Shown here: piece after piece, positions 1 through 6,299 of the stretch
Position numbering within the stretch: the stretch's first letter is position 1
How the letters are laid out: each line of letters begins with the position of its first letter
NCBI GenBank assembly: GCA_900545955.1
Contig: URAU01000031.1
Span: 1-6,694 of the forward strand
DNA length: 6,694 nt
Source of the DNA: an uncultured Porphyromonadaceae bacterium
GTDB lineage: Bacteria > Bacteroidota > Bacteroidia > Bacteroidales > Muribaculaceae
Direction of reading: 5' to 3'
Program-made: the position numbers and the translations under genes
The notes under the pieces: model-generated
Database searches by the model: none
Told to the model about the DNA's origin: nothing
Seen by the model: only the letters and a program-made list of their open reading frames with translations

Positions 1-566
1 GTGAGGCGGTGGTGGGGGGTGGTGCCGTGGGCTTCGATGGCGGCGCGATGGTCGGTGGTGGGATAGCCTTTGTTGGATGCCCAGCCGTAGGCGGGATACT
101 CGCTATGGAGCCGGCGCATGATTGCGTCACGGTGGGTTTTGGCGAGGATGGAGGCGGCGGCGATGTTGCCAAACCGTCCGTCGCCCTTTACGAATGTCTG
201 CCATGGGGTGTCGCCGTATGGTTTGAAGCGGTTGCCGTCGACGATAATGGAGTCGGGGCGCAACGCCAGGGCGTCGAGGGCGCGGTGCATGGCCAGGATG
301 GAGGCGTTGAGTATGTTGATGCTGTCGATTTCCTGCGGCGAGCAGATGCCCACGCCCCATGCAAGAGCCTCGGCTTCGATGATGGGCCGGAGCGCTTCGC
401 GACGGCGCTCGGTGGTCTGCTTGGAGTCGTTGAGCCAGGGATGATGGAAGTCAGGCGGAAGAATCACGGCGGCGGCCACTACAGGGCCGGCGAGACATCC
501 GCGTCCGGCTTCGTCGCATCCGGCTTCGAGGCCGGTGGGACTGAATGTATTGGGTAGCAGCGGCAT
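1..566 (-). CDS. rnhB: Ribonuclease HII, C-terminus cut by window edge
   Basis: RNase HII cuts the RNA strand of RNA/DNA hybrids and removes single ribonucleotides misincorporated in DNA; it acts in the cytoplasm. The frame is open from an ATG at 566 to the left edge, giving 188 residues of a family usually near 200, so only a short C-terminal tail is missing. Seen directly: the N-terminal GCDEAGRG block with the acidic pair D18/E19, a DSK motif at 47-49, VDGNR with D110, and KGDGR with D129 followed by IAAASILAK. D18, E19, D110 and D129 match the family's catalytic tetrad. The downstream NKGY and HG-T-HHR blocks are also present. The ATG lies 11 bp after the stop of the GNAT-like gene, which fits co-transcription. 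Nothing about the sequence looks degraded. Identification is firm; function is inferred from the intact motifs. Confidence 0.96.
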   Translation of the reverse strand, partial: MPLLPNTFSPTGLEAGCDEAGRGCLAGPVVAAAVILPPDFHHPWLNDSKQTTERRREALRPIIEAEALAWGVGICSPQEIDSINILNASILAMHRALDALALRPDSIIVDGNRFKPYGDTPWQTFVKGDGRFGNIAAASILAKTHRDAIMRRLHSEYPAYGWASNKGYPTTDHRAAIEAHGTTPHHRL

Positions 567-577
567 ATAATTTTTGC

Positions 578-1708
578 TTACAGAGGCTTGCGGAAAGTGG
601 CGCGACGACGGTGAAGGCGGTTCTCGAAGTAGTCCCACTGGTTCTGCACCTTGGTATTGTCCTCCAGCTCGAGGTTGGTTTCGGCGTGGCCGAATCCGGA
701 TTTGATATACTGGGGGATAAGGTCGTTGAAAATCAACGCGTTCACGCCTTTGCTCTGATATTCGGGTTTTACGGCTATCAGCAGAAGGTCGACAGCGTCG
801 GAGTGGCCCATGAGGGCGCGCAGCATATGCCACCATCCGAACGGGAAGAGGCGTCCGCGCGATTTCTGTAGCGCTCTGGAGAAGGACTGGATGGAGATTC
901 CGGCGGCCACAATCTTGTCGTCGGCGTCGGTAATTACGGTGACGTAATCGAGGTTTAGTATGCCGAGGTACATGTCGACGTAGTAGTCGATCTGTCGTGG
1001 TGTGAGCGGCGAATAGCCGTAGAGCATGTCGTAGGCCTCGTTGATAAGCTCGAAGAGGGCGTGACCGTATTGCGCCTTGACTTTTTTACGCGATTTGAAT
1101 TTCTTGACTTTCAAGCCTTCACGCTGCTGGACTATGCGGGCGATGCGGGCATATTTGTCAGGCACTTTGTCGGGCACCTTGACGTAAAACTCCACCCAAC
1201 CGGCGTCTTTGGCGAAGCCCATGCGGTGCATGTGGTCTACGTAGTAAGGGTAGTTGTAGATGGTGGCCATGGTGCCGACCTCGTCGTAACCGAAGGTAAG
1301 CATTCCCTCGTGGTCCATATCGGTGAAGCCCATCGGTCCGACCATGGAGGTCATTCCGCGCTGGCGTCCCCAGTCGGCTGCGGCACTGAACAGCGCATCG
1401 ACCACTTCGGCGTCGTCGATAAAATCCACGAAACCGAAACGGAGGTCGGCCTGGCCGGTGCGCTCGTTTACCACGCGGTTGATTATCGCAGTGATACGGC
1501 CCACGGGACGGCCGTCGCGGTAGGCCATGAACGACTGCGCCTCGCAGAAGTCGAAGGCGGGATTTTTCGTGGGGGTGAGCGTATTGACATCGTCCATCAC
1601 CAGCGGCGGCACGAAGTAGGGGTTGTCGCGGTAAAGGTCGATACCGAATTTTACTGATTTGCGAAGTTCGGAGCGCGTGGGCTCTATGGGGCGGATCTCA
1701 ACGGCCAT
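578..1708 (-). CDS. GNAT-like N-acetyltransferase family protein, substrate unknown
   Basis: A 376-residue protein that I assign to the long GNAT-like family common in Bacteroidetes (annotated YghO-like or simply N-acetyltransferase). GNAT enzymes move an acetyl group from acetyl-CoA to an amine; the substrate here is unknown. Numbered from the ATG at 1708, it starts MAVEIRPIEPT, then has a YRDNPYFVPP block near 26-35, a GPMGFTDMDHEG block at 124-135, and a GNAT motif-A-like segment VKPEYQSKG at 313-321, where acetyl-CoA would bind. A conserved-looking acidic and polar stretch (ETNLELEDN) follows near 343. No signal peptide or membrane segment is visible, so it is probably cytoplasmic. An in-frame ATG at 1759 would add 17 residues (MFELNPSTN...). 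I reject that start because the extension has no family look and the gap there resembles a promoter. The gene sits 97 bp after the pseudokinase and 11 bp before rnhB. Family fairly sure, activity not. Confidence 0.85.
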   Translation of the reverse strand: MAVEIRPIEPTRSELRKSVKFGIDLYRDNPYFVPPLVMDDVNTLTPTKNPAFDFCEAQSFMAYRDGRPVGRITAIINRVVNERTGQADLRFGFVDFIDDAEVVDALFSAAADWGRQRGMTSMVGPMGFTDMDHEGMLTFGYDEVGTMATIYNYPYYVDHMHRMGFAKDAGWVEFYVKVPDKVPDKYARIARIVQQREGLKVKKFKSRKKVKAQYGHALFELINEAYDMLYGYSPLTPRQIDYYVDMYLGILNLDYVTVITDADDKIVAAGISIQSFSRALQKSRGRLFPFGWWHMLRALMGHSDAVDLLLIAVKPEYQSKGVNALIFNDLIPQYIKSGFGHAETNLELEDNTKVQNQWDYFENRLHRRRATFRKPL

Positions 1709-1723
1709 TTCTGTATGAAAAGC

Positions 1724-1756
1724 TAAACTGAGGTTTGTAGACGGGTTTAATTCAAA
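1724..1756 (-). promoter_or_regulatory. Weak Bacteroidetes-type promoter candidate before the GNAT-like gene
   Basis: On the minus strand a TTTG (1756-1753) is followed 21 bases later by TCAGTTTA (1731-1724). The Bacteroidetes sigma-ABfr promoter is known to use TTTG near -33 and TAnnTTTG near -7 with roughly this spacing, so the second box has two mismatches. It lies in the 97-bp gap after the pseudokinase, the largest gap among the coding genes, and would place a transcript start shortly before the ATG at 1708. The match is weak and may be chance. Confidence 0.2.
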
Positions 1757-1805
1757 CAAGTGGGGCGGAGAGAAAAATCAGGAGCGGAGAAGCAGGCGCG
1801 ACGGC

Positions 1806-2555
1806 TCAGAACGAGGGATGCTTGATGCAGAGCCAGCCGAGCAGAAGGGTCATCACGGCCAGGAAGGCTATTATCACGCTGTAGAGCCGCGAGTTGGAAT
1901 TGCCGGCAAGAGCCATGCGAAGGTCGGGCACGTCGCGGTAGCGGTGGCGCGGGTCGGGATGTGTACACCGCTCCGCCACACTGTGCAGATGCCCCGAGCG
2001 GTCGCCGGTGGCCTTGAGCACTTCCTTGAGCACGAGGCCGAAGCTATAGATGTCGTCGGAGGCATCGGCGGGCGAAAGGTTCTTCTTCTGGTCGAAACCC
2101 ACGTCGATTACTTTGAGATTGCGTATCTTCTCGGTGAAGATAATGGTCTCTGGACGAATCGGATGGTGCACGATATGGTTGGTCTGGATATAGCTGATGG
2201 CATCGACGAGCGAGGTTACGATCTTGTGCTGGATGTCGGCGTCGACCTCACCCTTGTCGATGAGTTTGCGCAACGAGTCGCCGTAGACGTCGTCGGTGAT
2301 GATGCTCATGCCTACACCCGGCACATCCTCGTAGTCGTTGATCATTATGATGTTGGGGTGGGCAAGGTTGTATCTCACCTCGAATTCCTTCTCAATCATC
2401 TCTCGCGCGGCGGGGTCGTCGCGCAGAGCGGGCTTGAGGGTCTTGAGCATTACCCATTTGCCATGCTTCCTGGCGGTGTAGACGTCGTAGAATTCCTCGT
2501 CCCATTCAGGCAGATGCTCGATTTCGGTCCATTTGGGATGGTCGGCAGTGTTCAT
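1806..2555 (-). CDS. Tail-anchored protein kinase-like protein, probable pseudokinase
   Basis: A 249-residue protein with a compact kinase fold. Visible landmarks are a beta-3-type lysine in VMLKTLK (K38), an alpha-C glutamate (E57) nine residues before H66 in LAHPNII, a catalytic-loop block HIVHHPIRPETIIF (127-140), a DFG-position DVG (D151), a SDDIYSFG block (166-173) and a C-lobe DPRHRY (201-206). The HRD motif reads HHP (130-132), so the catalytic aspartate is proline. The loop lysine is arginine (R134), the loop asparagine is threonine (T137), no glycine-rich loop is recognisable, and the activation segment is only about ten residues. I infer a pseudokinase that may bind nucleotide or a partner. 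Residues 224-244 form one hydrophobic helix with a five-residue tail, suggesting a tail anchor with the domain in the cytoplasm. The ATG at 2555 shares ATGA with the stop of the DUF4919 gene, indicating translational coupling. An upstream in-frame extension to 2801 is rejected. Confidence 0.85.
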   Translation of the reverse strand: MNTADHPKWTEIEHLPEWDEEFYDVYTARKHGKWVMLKTLKPALRDDPAAREMIEKEFEVRYNLAHPNIIMINDYEDVPGVGMSIITDDVYGDSLRKLIDKGEVDADIQHKIVTSLVDAISYIQTNHIVHHPIRPETIIFTEKIRNLKVIDVGFDQKKNLSPADASDDIYSFGLVLKEVLKATGDRSGHLHSVAERCTHPDPRHRYRDVPDLRMALAGNSNSRLYSVIIAFLAVMTLLLGWLCIKHPSF

Positions 2556-3208
2556 AGGGCAGGTCGGGTGTTGGATTCTTCGCGTGAATTGTCGAAATAC
2601 AGAATATGCTGGCGGTCGCTTCCGGGGAAAATCACCTTTACGGCATCGATGTTGCCGACCTTTGTGCGGTCTACAATCCGCTCCACGCCAAGCACGTTGC
2701 GGAGAATGCGGCTCACGTCGCTCCACGCGATGACGTGGAAAGGCGAGGCGGCGGAGGTGCCGCGTCCGCTTTCGAGGATAGCAGTGGCGATGAGGTCGCA
2801 ACGCGTGCCGTAGTCAAGAATTTTCTTGCCATAGGAGCCTTTTGACCGGAGATGGTCGGAAGCTGCCAGAGCGAGCACACTGAGTTCGAGCGATACGGGA
2901 TTCAGCTTCAGAGCCTCGGCGGCAAGCTCTTCGGCGCGGGCGTAGTCGCCCGAGTCGTAGGCATCCTGCACGTTGACGAAGCTCTCTCCGGCCACGTAAT
3001 CGGGTGTGAACGAATATCCGAAATACACGGTAGCGAGCTGGGGGACGGTAAGTGTGGTGTCGGCTTTCTCGAATCGGTCGAGCAGCTGACGGTAGCGCTC
3101 GGGGTGGAGCTTCACGTCGACCTCCACGGCGTTCATGTCGAAGCCCTGGGCAGCAAGCGTGAAAGCGGAGCTTAGGAGAGCGAGGGCAAACAGAATATAT
3201 CGGTTCAT
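2552..3208 (-). CDS. Secreted DUF4919-family protein
   Basis: A 218-residue protein that I recognise as a DUF4919 member, a Bacteroidetes family without an assigned role. Residues 1-20 form a classic signal peptide: a short basic start (MNRY), a hydrophobic core and an Ala-Ala-Gln end. No lipobox cysteine follows, so it is probably soluble in the periplasm. The mature part begins with acidic helical sequence. It contains a VYFGYSFTPDY block (61-71), which is the family feature I relied on, then a helical pair around AYDSGDYARAEELAAEALKL (83-102) that looks like a single TPR-type repeat. A segment ending VKVIFPG and HILYFDNS follows near the C-terminus. The start lies 27 bp after the alkaline phosphatase stop, and its stop overlaps the pseudokinase start by four bases. 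The tight pairing suggests the two products work together across the inner membrane, which is inference. Family moderately sure, function unknown. Confidence 0.85.
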   Translation of the reverse strand: MNRYILFALALLSSAFTLAAQGFDMNAVEVDVKLHPERYRQLLDRFEKADTTLTVPQLATVYFGYSFTPDYVAGESFVNVQDAYDSGDYARAEELAAEALKLNPVSLELSVLALAASDHLRSKGSYGKKILDYGTRCDLIATAILESGRGTSAASPFHVIAWSDVSRILRNVLGVERIVDRTKVGNIDAVKVIFPGSDRQHILYFDNSREESNTRPAL

Positions 3209-3235
3209 CGCTGTGTTCGGGAAGGTGTGTCGGTT

Positions 3236-4636
3236 TTATTTTTCAATTCCGGCGATAGAGAGGATTTTTGCAGGGATGTCGGTGTTGTCGTTGAGCGGGG
3301 AGAACAGCTGCGAGTCGACGCCGACGGCATATACCGGCACCGGCATGCCGGAGTGACCGCCTGTGGTCCATCCCATTCCGGATTTAGCGTTGAGGATATT
3401 GAATACCTCGTTGGTGAAGCCATCGAAAGTGGCGTAAAGCGTTTTCTGGTCGAGGCCGGAGGCGCGTTTTTCAAACACTTCGTCGAACATGGTGTGGAGG
3501 CGTTCGGTCTCTTCGGGGGTAAGCTTGAGGTTCACGCCGAAACCGAGTTCGTCGCGCAGGATTTCCTGCATGTCGTCCCATGTATAGATACGGCGCGAGC
3601 GGAGCATGGCGCGACACAGGTTGCTGAATTCCTCTTTCGAGATTTTCTGTCCGGCGGCGTTCTCGAGGCGCACGCTGTAGCCGGTCTCCCGGCACCCGAC
3701 GCTCATGCCGCCGGTCTCATGGTCGGCAGTAACCACGATTAGCGTCTCGTCGGGATGGGCGAGATAGAAGTCGTAGGCTTCCTGAAGAGCCTGGTTGAAG
3801 TTTATTACCTCGCGGAGAATCGTGCCGCCGTCGTTGCCATGGCCGGCGTGGTCGATATTGCCGCCTTCCACCATCATGAAAAAGCGGTCGGGCGAGGTGC
3901 GCTTGAGCTGGTCGAGACCCGCACGGGTAAGGGCCGGGAGGGTAAGCGCACCGGCAATGGAGTCGATGGTAAAACCGATCTCGTTCTGCTTCTCCTTATG
4001 AAACGGGGAGAGCACCAGCAGGCGCTGAGCGGTGGTGTCGATGCTATCGAGGCCGTAGCTCACACTTACGTTGGCCTCGTCGAAGTACTTCATCAGATCG
4101 GTGGGATTGCCATGCTTGTCGAAGGCTCCGCGCAGCGATGCGCCGGCGGCAAACTGATAGCCGCACTCGGCGAGCTGGCGGCCGATGTCGTAATACTGAC
4201 TGCGGCTGGGCACATGGGCGTAGAAAGCGCCGGGGGTAGCGTCGTCGATAGCCACGGAGGTAACAATACCCACGCCGTAGCCGGCGTCGAACAGTTTCTT
4301 TGCCACGGAAGTCACGGCCACTGAGTCGGGCGTCACCCCGAGCATGCCGTTAACGGTCTTATGGCCGGTTGAGAGAGCTGTTCCGGCAGCTGCGGAGTCG
4401 GTGACATCCGAACTGGCCGAATGAGTGGTGGCCATCGAGGCGACCGGGAAGGTGGTGGAGAGCAGCGGCGTGGAGTTGCCGAGCACGCGGGCGTTGTAGA
4501 GCTGGGCGTTGGTTACCTGTGCGATGCCCATGCCGTCGCCGATGAAGAAGAATATGTAGTTCGGGGCCTTGGCCCATGCCGTTGCCGTAATGGCGGCTGC
4601 CATCAGCGCGGCTGAAAAGATTCGGTGGAGGTTCAT
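3236..4636 (-). CDS. Secreted alkaline phosphatase (PhoA-like superfamily)
   Basis: Hydrolyses phosphate monoesters, probably in the periplasm to release phosphate. The 466-residue product starts with a signal peptide ending AWA (20-22). All core residues of the family are visible: D34 in FIGDGMG, the nucleophile S81 in VTDSAAAGTALSTG, D132 and T134 in DDATPGA, E257, D262 and H266 in VEGGNIDHAGHG, D305 and H306 in TADHETGG, and H428 in TTGGHSG. By comparison with E. coli PhoA these supply both zinc sites and the third metal site, so the enzyme should be active. One oddity is about 122 residues between D305-H306 and H428, against about 42 in E. coli PhoA. The extra part (roughly 312-412, helical and charged) may be an added cap or crown domain. 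It sits 47 bp after the GH3 gene and 27 bp before the DUF4919 gene. No Pho-box could be identified. Substrate preference is unknown. Confidence 0.95.
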   Translation of the reverse strand: MNLHRIFSAALMAAAITATAWAKAPNYIFFFIGDGMGIAQVTNAQLYNARVLGNSTPLLSTTFPVASMATTHSASSDVTDSAAAGTALSTGHKTVNGMLGVTPDSVAVTSVAKKLFDAGYGVGIVTSVAIDDATPGAFYAHVPSRSQYYDIGRQLAECGYQFAAGASLRGAFDKHGNPTDLMKYFDEANVSVSYGLDSIDTTAQRLLVLSPFHKEKQNEIGFTIDSIAGALTLPALTRAGLDQLKRTSPDRFFMMVEGGNIDHAGHGNDGGTILREVINFNQALQEAYDFYLAHPDETLIVVTADHETGGMSVGCRETGYSVRLENAAGQKISKEEFSNLCRAMLRSRRIYTWDDMQEILRDELGFGVNLKLTPEETERLHTMFDEVFEKRASGLDQKTLYATFDGFTNEVFNILNAKSGMGWTTGGHSGMPVPVYAVGVDSQLFSPLNDNTDIPAKILSIAGIEK

Positions 4637-4683
4637 GTCAGTAAGATTATTTCGCTTAAGAAGATGGTATTCTGATTTTTAGG
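4637..4683. other. Short intergenic spacer, GH3 to phosphatase
   Basis: This 47-bp AT-richer spacer separates two co-directional genes. I see no strong hairpin with a U-tract on the minus strand and no good -33/-7 promoter pair, so it gives no reason to split the transcription unit here. Confidence 0.5.
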
Positions 4684-6210
4684 TTATACGTTATCGGAAG
4701 ATTTCTGAGTATCGGCCGAATTGAGCCGGAGCAGCGGGTCGATAAACCGGCGGTCGTTGGCCAGACGCGGAATCTTGCGCTGGCCGCCGAGCTTGCCGGT
4801 GGAGGCCAGCCATCGGTCGAATACGCCGCGGCGCGCCACTATCACTTCGAGCGGGTCGAGGAATATCCCGCCCTGGCGTTTGGCCTGATAGTCGGAGTTT
4901 TCGGCCTGTAGCGCGCGGTCGAGCGCTTCGGCGAAAGCATCGACGCCCGCGGGGGCCGTGGAGAACTCAACAAGCCACTGGTGGCGTCCGCGCGAACGGT
5001 CGCCGGCATATACCGGAGCTGCTGTATAGTTGATCACCTCGGCTCCGGTGGCCGCGCAGGCTTTGGCCAAAGCAGCGTCGGCGTTGTAGACCATCACCTC
5101 CTCGCCGAAGGCGTTGATGTAGTGGGAGGTGCGCCCGGCAATGGCAATCTCGAGCGGACGGGTGGCAATGATGCGCACCGTATCGCCGATGCGGTAGCGC
5201 CACAGGCCGTTGGACGAGGTGACTATAAGCTCGTAGATTCCTCCTTCCTCCACCTCCCACGCGGGGAGCGGACGGCTTTCGGAAGCATCCACAGGGATGA
5301 ATTCATAGAACGTGTCGGCGTTCATCAGCAGCCGCATCCCTTCGCTTCCGGGGCGCGCCTGAACGCCGAAAAAGCCCTCGCTGGCGTTGTAGTTCTCCCA
5401 GTAGCGCAGCTGCGGAGCCAGACGGCGGTACTGCTCGCGGTAAGGGCCGAAGGCTATGCCGCCGTGGAAGAAAACCTCCAGATTAGGCCATACCTGCGCC
5501 AGCGAATCCGCCCCCTCGCGGGCCACTACGCCCTTGAGAACGGTCAGAAACCACGAGGGCACCCCCGACAGCGAGCGCACGTCGGCGCGGGCCGAAGCCT
5601 CAACCAGAGCCGGGAGTTTCTCGCTCCAGTCGGCCATCAGGGCGATGCGCTTCGAGGGGATACGCACCAGGTTGACAAGCGGGTTGATGCGGTCGATCAG
5701 CGTGGCCGAGAGGTCGCCCACCTTCACATCCCTGGGAAGCTGCAGCTCGTTGGCGAAGCTTCCGCCGAGAATGAAATTCTTGCCGCCGAAAATGCGGCTG
5801 TCGGGGTAAGCGTCGAGATATGAGGCCAGTGAATAGGCCGCTCCGGCATAATGGCAGCGGCTCAGGCTGCGCGGAGTTATGGGGATGAACTTGCTCTTGC
5901 CGTCGCTCGTGCCCGACGACTGCGCGAACCGGCGGCAGCGCCCGGGCCAAAGCACGTCGGGCTCCCCTTCGACCATCCGCATCACGTCGGCGCGGATGTC
6001 GGGGTAGCTTACCACGGGCACCTCCGAGGCGAAATCGCTGTAGGTAGCCATAGCCCCGAAGCCGTGGAGACGTCCCATCTGAGTCTTGGCGGCCGCCGCG
6101 ACGAGCCCTCCCAGCAGCATACGCTGCGAGGCCTCCGGCTGCTCCGCCGCCCTCCATTCGGCGCGGCAGACAGCCCTGAAGTACGGACGAGTCAGAGCGG
6201 TCAGATTCAT
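4684..6210 (-). CDS. GH3-family acyl-adenylating / amide synthetase
   Basis: GH3 proteins adenylate a carboxylic acid with ATP and then usually join it to an amino acid. Plant members conjugate auxin or jasmonate; bacterial ones mostly have unknown substrates. The 508-residue product shows the three ATP/AMP motifs in order: SSGTSDGKSKFIP (98-110), YNASEGFFG (274-282), and YRIGD (339-343) followed by GRTSHYINAFGEE (359-371). Length matches bacterial family members (about 500). There is no signal peptide or membrane segment, so it is cytoplasmic. The start MNLTALTRPYF at 6210 fits the family N-terminus and follows a non-coding, G-quadruplex-bearing leader. A TAATTTTG box lies only 8 bases before the ATG. 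It is the first protein gene of the minus-strand cluster, 47 bp before the phosphatase. Family call is firm; the acid substrate, the amine partner and the link to the phosphatase cannot be read from sequence. Confidence 0.93.
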   Translation of the reverse strand: MNLTALTRPYFRAVCRAEWRAAEQPEASQRMLLGGLVAAAAKTQMGRLHGFGAMATYSDFASEVPVVSYPDIRADVMRMVEGEPDVLWPGRCRRFAQSSGTSDGKSKFIPITPRSLSRCHYAGAAYSLASYLDAYPDSRIFGGKNFILGGSFANELQLPRDVKVGDLSATLIDRINPLVNLVRIPSKRIALMADWSEKLPALVEASARADVRSLSGVPSWFLTVLKGVVAREGADSLAQVWPNLEVFFHGGIAFGPYREQYRRLAPQLRYWENYNASEGFFGVQARPGSEGMRLLMNADTFYEFIPVDASESRPLPAWEVEEGGIYELIVTSSNGLWRYRIGDTVRIIATRPLEIAIAGRTSHYINAFGEEVMVYNADAALAKACAATGAEVINYTAAPVYAGDRSRGRHQWLVEFSTAPAGVDAFAEALDRALQAENSDYQAKRQGGIFLDPLEVIVARRGVFDRWLASTGKLGGQRKIPRLANDRRFIDPLLRLNSADTQKSSDNV

Positions 6211-6217
6211 AAACCCA

Positions 6218-6225
6218 CAAAATTA
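6218..6225 (-). promoter_or_regulatory. TAATTTTG -7-type box immediately before the GH3 start
   Basis: On the minus strand the bases TAATTTTG match the Bacteroidetes -7 consensus TAnnTTTG exactly and end 8 bases before the GH3 ATG. Transcription would then start at or almost at the ATG, giving a leaderless message. No TTTG is visible at the expected -33 spacing; instead there are G-runs. An eight-base degenerate match in an AT-rich patch can be chance, so this is tentative. Confidence 0.2.
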
Positions 6226-6232
6226 ACACATT

Positions 6233-6260
6233 CCCCCCGCTTTTCCCTACCCTCCATCCC
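6233..6260 (-). promoter_or_regulatory. G-quadruplex motif in the GH3 leader/promoter
   Basis: Read on the minus strand (the coding strand of the GH3 gene) this stretch has four G-runs: GGG (6260-6258), GGG (6252-6250), GGG (6247-6245) and GGGGGG (6238-6233). The loops are 5, 2 and 6 bases, which satisfies the usual G3 with N1-7 rule. Further G-runs lie upstream at 6287-6285 and 6283-6279. The motif ends 22 bp before the GH3 ATG, so it could fold in the non-template DNA of the promoter or in the mRNA leader. The motif is plainly visible; folding and any regulatory role are inferred. Confidence 0.5.
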
Positions 6261-6299
6261 TAAAAAAACTTAACATCTCCCCCGCCCAAATATGAAGAT

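Noticed and set aside
9..557. Plus-strand open frame opposite rnhB
   Set aside because: The minus strand encodes RNase HII with all catalytic motifs; the plus frame is Gly/Val/Ala-rich with no family look and is a shadow.
1709..1759. Earlier start of the GNAT-like gene at 1759
   Set aside because: The 17 added residues do not resemble the family, and the ATG at 1708 begins the familiar MAVEIRP block.
2556..2801. N-terminal extension of the pseudokinase to an ATG at 2801
   Set aside because: The extra 82 residues are Arg/Pro/His-rich and overlap the DUF4919 coding sequence in another frame. The kinase-like part starts after the ATG at 2555, which has the ATGA overlap.
1818..2813. Long plus-strand frame (331 codons) opposite the pseudokinase and DUF4919 genes
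   Set aside because: It runs antisense across two recognisable genes and its composition is that of a reverse-complement frame; no motif supports it.
3755..5823. Plus-strand frames opposite the phosphatase (3755-4324) and GH3 gene (4981-5823)
   Set aside because: Both lie antisense to intact genes and show only shadow composition.
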